This document shows, piece after piece, positions 6,362-9,728 of a stretch of 9,728 nucleotides of DNA. Each line of letters starts with the position of its first letter. The first letter of the stretch is position 1. The position numbers and the translations under genes are program-made. Below the pieces are notes generated by a model, which searched no databases, had not been told where the DNA came from, and saw only the letters and a program-made list of their open reading frames with translations. This stretch comes from Candidatus Gastranaerophilales bacterium (GTDB lineage Bacteria > Cyanobacteriota > Vampirovibrionia > Gastranaerophilales > Gastranaerophilaceae), in the NCBI GenBank assembly GCA_900772035.1, contig CAAGQE010000011.1, positions 1 to 9,728 of the forward strand. The letters run 5' to 3'.

Positions 6362-7612
6362 ATGCCCAAAATTGCAAACATGGAATTTTTAATATACCTG
6401 ACTTTTCGTTGTAATTTTCATTGCAATATGTGCACCCAAGGAGAGGAGTTCAGAAAGACAGACTACAATGAACTTTCCGCGGTTGAATGGGGCAAACTTT
6501 TTGACGATTTAACTCAAAAAATCGAACATCCGAGATTGGTTATAATGGGCGGAGAACCCCTGCTACATAAGAATTTTGACGAATTTTTAAATCTTGCATA
6601 CAAAAAAGGTCTTTATACTCACGTAATCACAAACGGGGCTTTGCTTTTTGACCATTTTGATACCATAGTAAAAACAAAAACAACGCTAACCCTGTCGCTG
6701 CACGGACTTGAAAATACTCAAAACTCAATTACGGGCTGCAAAAACAGTTTTCAAAAAACGATGTCTGCCCTCAAAGAAATTAAGAAAATTTCGTCGAAAA
6801 ACAAACCTTTCTTTCATATCGTAAATTCGGTCGTATTACCCGAAAATATTGAGGAAATGAAAGAATTTACAGAGTTGATTTGTAAGGATAAACTAACACA
6901 TTTGTTTTTAAATCATCCTCGTTTTGTTGATGAAAAAATCGAAAACGAAACCCGAGAAATATGCGAAAAATCAGGCTTTTCCAGCAGCCAAAAGTTGCAT
7001 TTGCAAACCAATAAAAATTATAAATTTGATAAAAAATACGTTGCTGAGGTTAATGAATTTTTTAATAATTTGAACCCATACCGCGGCAATTTTAAAGTGG
7101 TGGAATTTCCTAATTTTACTGAGGAAGAGCGCTTTTTATACTACGGAAAAAACTTCTCTGAAATCAGAGGAAAAAGACTTTGTTCGTATCCGTGGAGAGT
7201 GCCGTTTATCTTGCCAAACGGCGATATAGCAACCTGTTTGTACAATACGGTCGGAAATTTCACAGAGGATAATTTCTGGAAAATTTGGGGAAACGAAAAG
7301 GCGGAAAAATTCCGTAAATACTTGCAAGAAAACGGAAATCTGCCCTGCTGCAAACGCTGCACCTGCTACTATGATGCGAACTACATTTTTGCACCGCAAA
7401 AAATTATTCGGTTAAAAAACGGTCAAAAACTCTCTGTTTCAAGTGAAATGACATTGGTTCCCCCGTCTTGTGACGGCTATTTTGTGAGAAATATTGATTT
7501 GCCGATTGAAAACGAAGTAACTCCTGTAATTCCAATGGCTTTCGTCACGGAAAAAGAGAGAAAACATATCGAAAATTGTGAACAAATAATCGCAAAATTT
7601 TCCGATTTGTAA
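6362..7612 (+). CDS. radical SAM/SPASM domain protein (distinct from paralogs A, B and D)
   Basis: The 416-residue product starts with MPKIANMEFLIYLTFRCN and carries CX3CX2C at Cys17, Cys21 and Cys24. GGEPLL at 63-68 is the canonical SAM-binding loop, and ITNGAL and LSLHGLENTQNSITG follow. The C-terminal SPASM-type region has Cys274-X12-Gly-X4-Cys292, then Cys329, Cys330, Cys333 and Cys335. This suggests one or more auxiliary 4Fe-4S clusters. After it, about 80 residues have no motif I recognise. It differs from its three neighbours by having the true GGEP loop, lacking the extra Cys and lacking the GHNEHEI block. The frame is open upstream to a TTG at 6293, but that start would place the promoter inside the gene. 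ATG 6362 has a binding site, and the family core starts right after it. Such proteins modify peptides or small molecules. Convergent to the glycosyltransferase gene, 35 bases apart. Confidence 0.88.
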   Translation: MPKIANMEFLIYLTFRCNFHCNMCTQGEEFRKTDYNELSAVEWGKLFDDLTQKIEHPRLVIMGGEPLLHKNFDEFLNLAYKKGLYTHVITNGALLFDHFDTIVKTKTTLTLSLHGLENTQNSITGCKNSFQKTMSALKEIKKISSKNKPFFHIVNSVVLPENIEEMKEFTELICKDKLTHLFLNHPRFVDEKIENETREICEKSGFSSSQKLHLQTNKNYKFDKKYVAEVNEFFNNLNPYRGNFKVVEFPNFTEEERFLYYGKNFSEIRGKRLCSYPWRVPFILPNGDIATCLYNTVGNFTEDNFWKIWGNEKAEKFRKYLQENGNLPCCKRCTCYYDANYIFAPQKIIRLKNGQKLSVSSEMTLVPPSCDGYFVRNIDLPIENEVTPVIPMAFVTEKERKHIENCEQIIAKFSDL

Positions 7613-7647
7613 CTCTTATTAGTCAAACCTAACAATGCGCAGAAAAT
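7613..7647. other. short convergent gap without a recognisable terminator
   Basis: This 35-base gap separates the convergent radical SAM and glycosyltransferase genes. The only inverted repeat seen is TTAG/CTAA (7619-7622, 7629-7632), too short for an intrinsic terminator, and no T-run follows. The two transcripts may overlap at their 3' ends. Confidence 0.5.
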
Positions 7648-8727
7648 TTATTCTTTGTTTATCCAAAATTCGTATTTTGAAAAAACAACAACAGCGCAGC
7701 CTCCGACCCATTCTTCCATTCTGAAAATTTTGTCGAGGAAGGTTAGAACGACATATTTTTCGTAAGAATTTTTTCTGACTCTGTTTAGGTGAAAATAAGT
7801 CGTAGCGTCGAAAAGCAGCATTTTTTCTTCTGTTGAAAATTCTTCTTTATAGAATTTTTCAAACAATTTTTTTATCGAGTTGAAAAAACGTTTCTTTAAG
7901 CAAGGTTTAATTCTGCCCAAAAACCAGATGAGAGTATATATTGCATCCGTTATGAAATATTTTTTTATTTCCTCATAAATACCCAAATCCTTGAAATTTT
8001 GGCTCAAAATATCATACATTGTGAAGTTGTCGAAGTATGCCTCATCACGACCGCCGCTGGAGGCTTTCGGACGATTTATTCTGTATAAAAGCAAATTTTC
8101 GTCAACGTAAACAATCTTTTTTGCTCTGACAGTTGCATTAATTCCGAAAATGATATCCTCGCACATTGTAATAACGGCGGGCAATTCGAGGTGATTTTCG
8201 AGTATAAAACTACGCTTGTAGATTTTGTTCCAAACAATGTTAGGTATGGTGAACAATTGTTCTTTTATATCTTTGTATGTAAAGCCATGTTCTGCAAGGT
8301 CTTTGGGCAAATTTTTTATTGCGCCGAACGGATGAGTTTCCGTAATTTTTTTTGTTTTATCGTCCAGCGTTCTGAATTTGCACATCGCGATATCGCTTTC
8401 AGAGCGCGTGATTGCGGCATACATCTTTTCGAGAAAAGTTTTTTCCGCAATATCATCTCCGTCGAGGAACATTATGTATTCGCCCTTGGCTTCTTTGATG
8501 CCGATATTTCTTCCGACACCTTGTTTTTGATGTTCTTTAAGTTCGATAACCCTTATGCGGTCATCTTTTTGGGCAAATTTTTTCGCGATATTGAGAGTGT
8601 TATCTGTGGATTTATCGTCCAAAATGATAAGTTCAAAATCTGAAAAAGTCTGTGACAGTATGCTGTTTACAGCTTCCGAAACATACTTTTCAATATTATA
8701 AACAGGCATAATTACAGAAATTTTCAC
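7648..8727 (-). CDS. family 2 glycosyltransferase
   Basis: The 359-residue product opens with the GT-A signature (KISVIMPVYNIEKYV, residues 2-16). It continues with SQTFSDFELIILDDKSTDNT at 25-44, GRNIGIKEAKGEYIMFLDGD at 72-91 and the metal-binding DGDD at 89-92. Cys-Glu-Asp at 189-191 fits the catalytic-base position of the family. The C-terminal 130 residues are helical and lack a clear membrane anchor. It transfers a sugar from a nucleotide-sugar donor, as in surface polysaccharide or LPS-type glycan assembly; sugar and acceptor cannot be read. The start is GTG at 8727, chosen for the GGAGAG site 6 bases upstream and because VPVYN-type proteins begin right before KISVI. A longer frame to 8895 would run through the promoter and antisense into the next gene. 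It is flanked by radical SAM genes, suggesting one glycan or glycopeptide locus. Confidence 0.92.
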   Translation of the reverse strand: MKISVIMPVYNIEKYVSEAVNSILSQTFSDFELIILDDKSTDNTLNIAKKFAQKDDRIRVIELKEHQKQGVGRNIGIKEAKGEYIMFLDGDDIAEKTFLEKMYAAITRSESDIAMCKFRTLDDKTKKITETHPFGAIKNLPKDLAEHGFTYKDIKEQLFTIPNIVWNKIYKRSFILENHLELPAVITMCEDIIFGINATVRAKKIVYVDENLLLYRINRPKASSGGRDEAYFDNFTMYDILSQNFKDLGIYEEIKKYFITDAIYTLIWFLGRIKPCLKKRFFNSIKKLFEKFYKEEFSTEEKMLLFDATTYFHLNRVRKNSYEKYVVLTFLDKIFRMEEWVGGCAVVVFSKYEFWINKE

Positions 8728-8733
8728 GTGAGA

Positions 8734-8739
8734 CTCTCC
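8734..8739 (-). promoter_or_regulatory. ribosome binding site for the glycosyltransferase GTG start
   Basis: On the minus strand, GGAGAG lies 6 bases before GTG 8727 and decides this start over the longer upstream frame. Confidence 0.75.
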
Positions 8740-8749
8740 GATTTTTTTG

Positions 8750-8778
8750 ATTATATCATGTTGCCTAACTATGTTCAA
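8750..8778 (-). promoter_or_regulatory. sigma70-type promoter for the glycosyltransferase gene
   Basis: On the minus strand, TTGAAC (8778-8773), a 17-base spacer and a perfect TATAAT (8755-8750). Transcription would start about 15 bases before the GTG start, leaving the GGAGAG site in the leader. Confidence 0.75.
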
Positions 8779-8790
8779 TTGTGGTAAATT
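8761..8790 (+). promoter_or_regulatory. possible promoter for the right-edge radical SAM gene
   Basis: TTGCCT (8761-8766), an 18-base spacer and TAAATT (8785-8790), preceded by TGG as an extended -10. It overlaps the opposite glycosyltransferase promoter almost fully, so the two would compete for polymerase. The -10 is weak. Confidence 0.45.
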
Positions 8791-8794
8791 GATT

Positions 8795-8799
8795 GGGGG
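8795..8799 (+). promoter_or_regulatory. ribosome binding site for the right-edge radical SAM gene
   Basis: GGGGG, 4 bases before ATG 8804. It is G-rich rather than a standard AGGAGG and somewhat close to the start, but no better site or start is near. Confidence 0.5.
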
Positions 8800-8803
8800 T
8801 ATT

Positions 8804-9728
8804 ATGACTGATTTTGAAAACAACAGCGAAATAGTTTTGGAAGAAAAACATTTGGTCGAAAAGTATGCCAACAGGCGCGAATTGCCCGAATACATCAGAC
8901 TTGATGCGAGTACGGTTTGCCAGTTAAAATGTCCCGCGTGCTATATGCGCAAAAATCCCGATTTGGTCAAAAACGGTTGCCGCATAGGCAATTTAAAGTT
9001 TGAAAATTTCAAAAAGTTGATAGACGAAAACTTTTTGAAAAAGATAGAACTTTCCAACAGCGGTGAAGTTTTTATGAATCCCGATTTAGTCAAAATTCTC
9101 CAATACGCTTACGAAAACGGTGTAAAGACGACCATTACGAACGGTGTAAATCTTAACTATCTTACGGACGAACAAGCCGAAGCGCTTGTGAAATATCAGG
9201 TTGACACGGTGACGGTTTCGCTTGACGGTGCAAGCCAAAAGACCTATGAAATCTACCGTGTGGGCGGAAATTACAAAAAAGTTATTGATAACATAAAAAA
9301 AATCATCAAATATAAAAAGAAATACAAAAGTTATTTCCCTTTTATCAACTGGAAATTCATTGTTTTTGGGCATAATGAACACGAAATCGAAAAGGCAAAA
9401 AAGGAAGCGAAAAAACTCGGAGTTAATGAAATTATTTTTGATATGAATTGGGACAAAGAGTATTCTCCGATTAAAAACCCCGAAAAAGTCAAAAAACTCA
9501 CGGGTATTGATGCTCTTGACGTTAACACATCTCCGATTGTGCAATTGGAGCAATATTTGGAAGGCAAAATCGAGTGGTATTTTTGCAGAGACCTTTGGGA
9601 ACCTCAAATTAATTGGGACGGACAGGTTTTAGGTTGTTGTGCCAATTATACGGATAATTTTGGCGGAAACATTTTCGAGGACGGGCTTTTGGATGCTTTA
9701 AACAACCCGAAAATGATTTACGCAAAAA
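8804..9728 (+). CDS. radical SAM/SPASM-like protein (paralog D), 3'-truncated by the window edge
   Basis: The frame is open from ATG 8804 to the window end, giving 308 visible residues. CQLKCPAC holds Cys39, Cys43 and Cys46. The extra Cys59 lies in NGCRIGN, and SNSGEVF stands at the GGE position. TNGVNLNYL, SLDGASQKTYEIYR and WKFIVFGHNEHEIE follow. The auxiliary-cluster pattern starts at Cys261, then X11-Gly-X4 to Cys278-Cys279. The last visible block (NNPKMIYAKN) occurs in paralogs A and B just before their final CXXC, so roughly 40-70 residues are missing. It is closer to paralog B than to A by block comparison. The start has no better alternative: homology begins around residue 16. It lies divergent to the glycosyltransferase gene with a 76-base gap. 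Same unknown radical chemistry as its paralogs. Confidence 0.9.
   Translation, partial: MTDFENNSEIVLEEKHLVEKYANRRELPEYIRLDASTVCQLKCPACYMRKNPDLVKNGCRIGNLKFENFKKLIDENFLKKIELSNSGEVFMNPDLVKILQYAYENGVKTTITNGVNLNYLTDEQAEALVKYQVDTVTVSLDGASQKTYEIYRVGGNYKKVIDNIKKIIKYKKKYKSYFPFINWKFIVFGHNEHEIEKAKKEAKKLGVNEIIFDMNWDKEYSPIKNPEKVKKLTGIDALDVNTSPIVQLEQYLEGKIEWYFCRDLWEPQINWDGQVLGCCANYTDNFGGNIFEDGLLDALNNPKMIYAK

Noticed and set aside
7619..7632. TTAG/CTAA inverted repeat between convergent genes as a terminator
   Set aside because: A four-pair stem without a T-run is too weak to act as an intrinsic terminator.
8191..8643. A 150-codon open frame on the plus strand opposite the glycosyltransferase gene
   Set aside because: It is antisense to a clearly conserved GT2 core, has no domain match by eye and a Phe/Ile-rich composition typical of the reverse of AT-rich coding DNA.
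8728..8895. Longer minus-strand frame extending the glycosyltransferase by 56 residues
   Set aside because: The extension crosses the promoter and the first codons of paralog D antisense; GTG 8727 has a good binding site and starts exactly at the GT2 signature.
9086..9607. A 173-codon open frame on the minus strand opposite paralog D
   Set aside because: The plus strand carries a conserved radical SAM core with all motifs; the antisense translation is low-complexity Phe/Ile/Asn.

Overview
The window is an AT-rich bacterial segment (roughly 40% GC by eye) and almost entirely coding. It has strong Shine-Dalgarno sites, ATG/TTG/GTG starts and sigma70-type promoters. I see no rRNA, tRNA, CRISPR array, insertion sequence or phage gene. 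The gene families are spread across many phyla, so taxonomy is uncertain. A gut-type uncultured Gram-negative lineage (for example Gastranaerophilales/Melainabacteria) fits the style, but this is only an impression.

Left part (1-4080, + strand): one tight operon of amidoligase/peptide-type enzymes. It begins inside an alpha-E (DUF403) coding region, most likely the end of a longer protein. A transglutaminase-like protease-fold protein follows, its TTG start touching the preceding stop. Next come a circularly permuted ATP-grasp protein with a poly-glutamine tail and a second, complete alpha-E protein that overlaps it by 7 bases. Published genomic-context work on ATP-grasp amidoligases predicts that this trio makes or remodels peptide-like products, but the product is unknown. 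The operon ends at a bidirectional terminator hairpin.

Right part (4061-9728): a locus of four radical SAM proteins and one family-2 glycosyltransferase. Two radical SAM/SPASM-like paralogs form a minus-strand operon with TAATG coupling (6252 to 4061). A divergent, more distant radical SAM/SPASM protein (6362-7612) is transcribed the other way from a back-to-back promoter pair. A convergent GT2 glycosyltransferase (8727 to 7648) follows. A third paralog of the first two (8804 to beyond the right edge) diverges from the glycosyltransferase. The three paralogs share their cluster motif, an extra invariant cysteine, an SGE variant of the GGE motif and a half-SPASM cysteine pattern. They are recent relatives, with B (5203-6252) and the right-edge copy closest to each other.

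The parts work together as follows. The left operon looks like a self-contained enzymatic cassette. The right locus pairs redox/radical modification enzymes with a sugar transferase, as seen in surface-glycan or modified-peptide loci. No precursor peptide is visible in the short intergenic gaps, so the substrate is open. There is no gene-free stretch longer than 110 bases.
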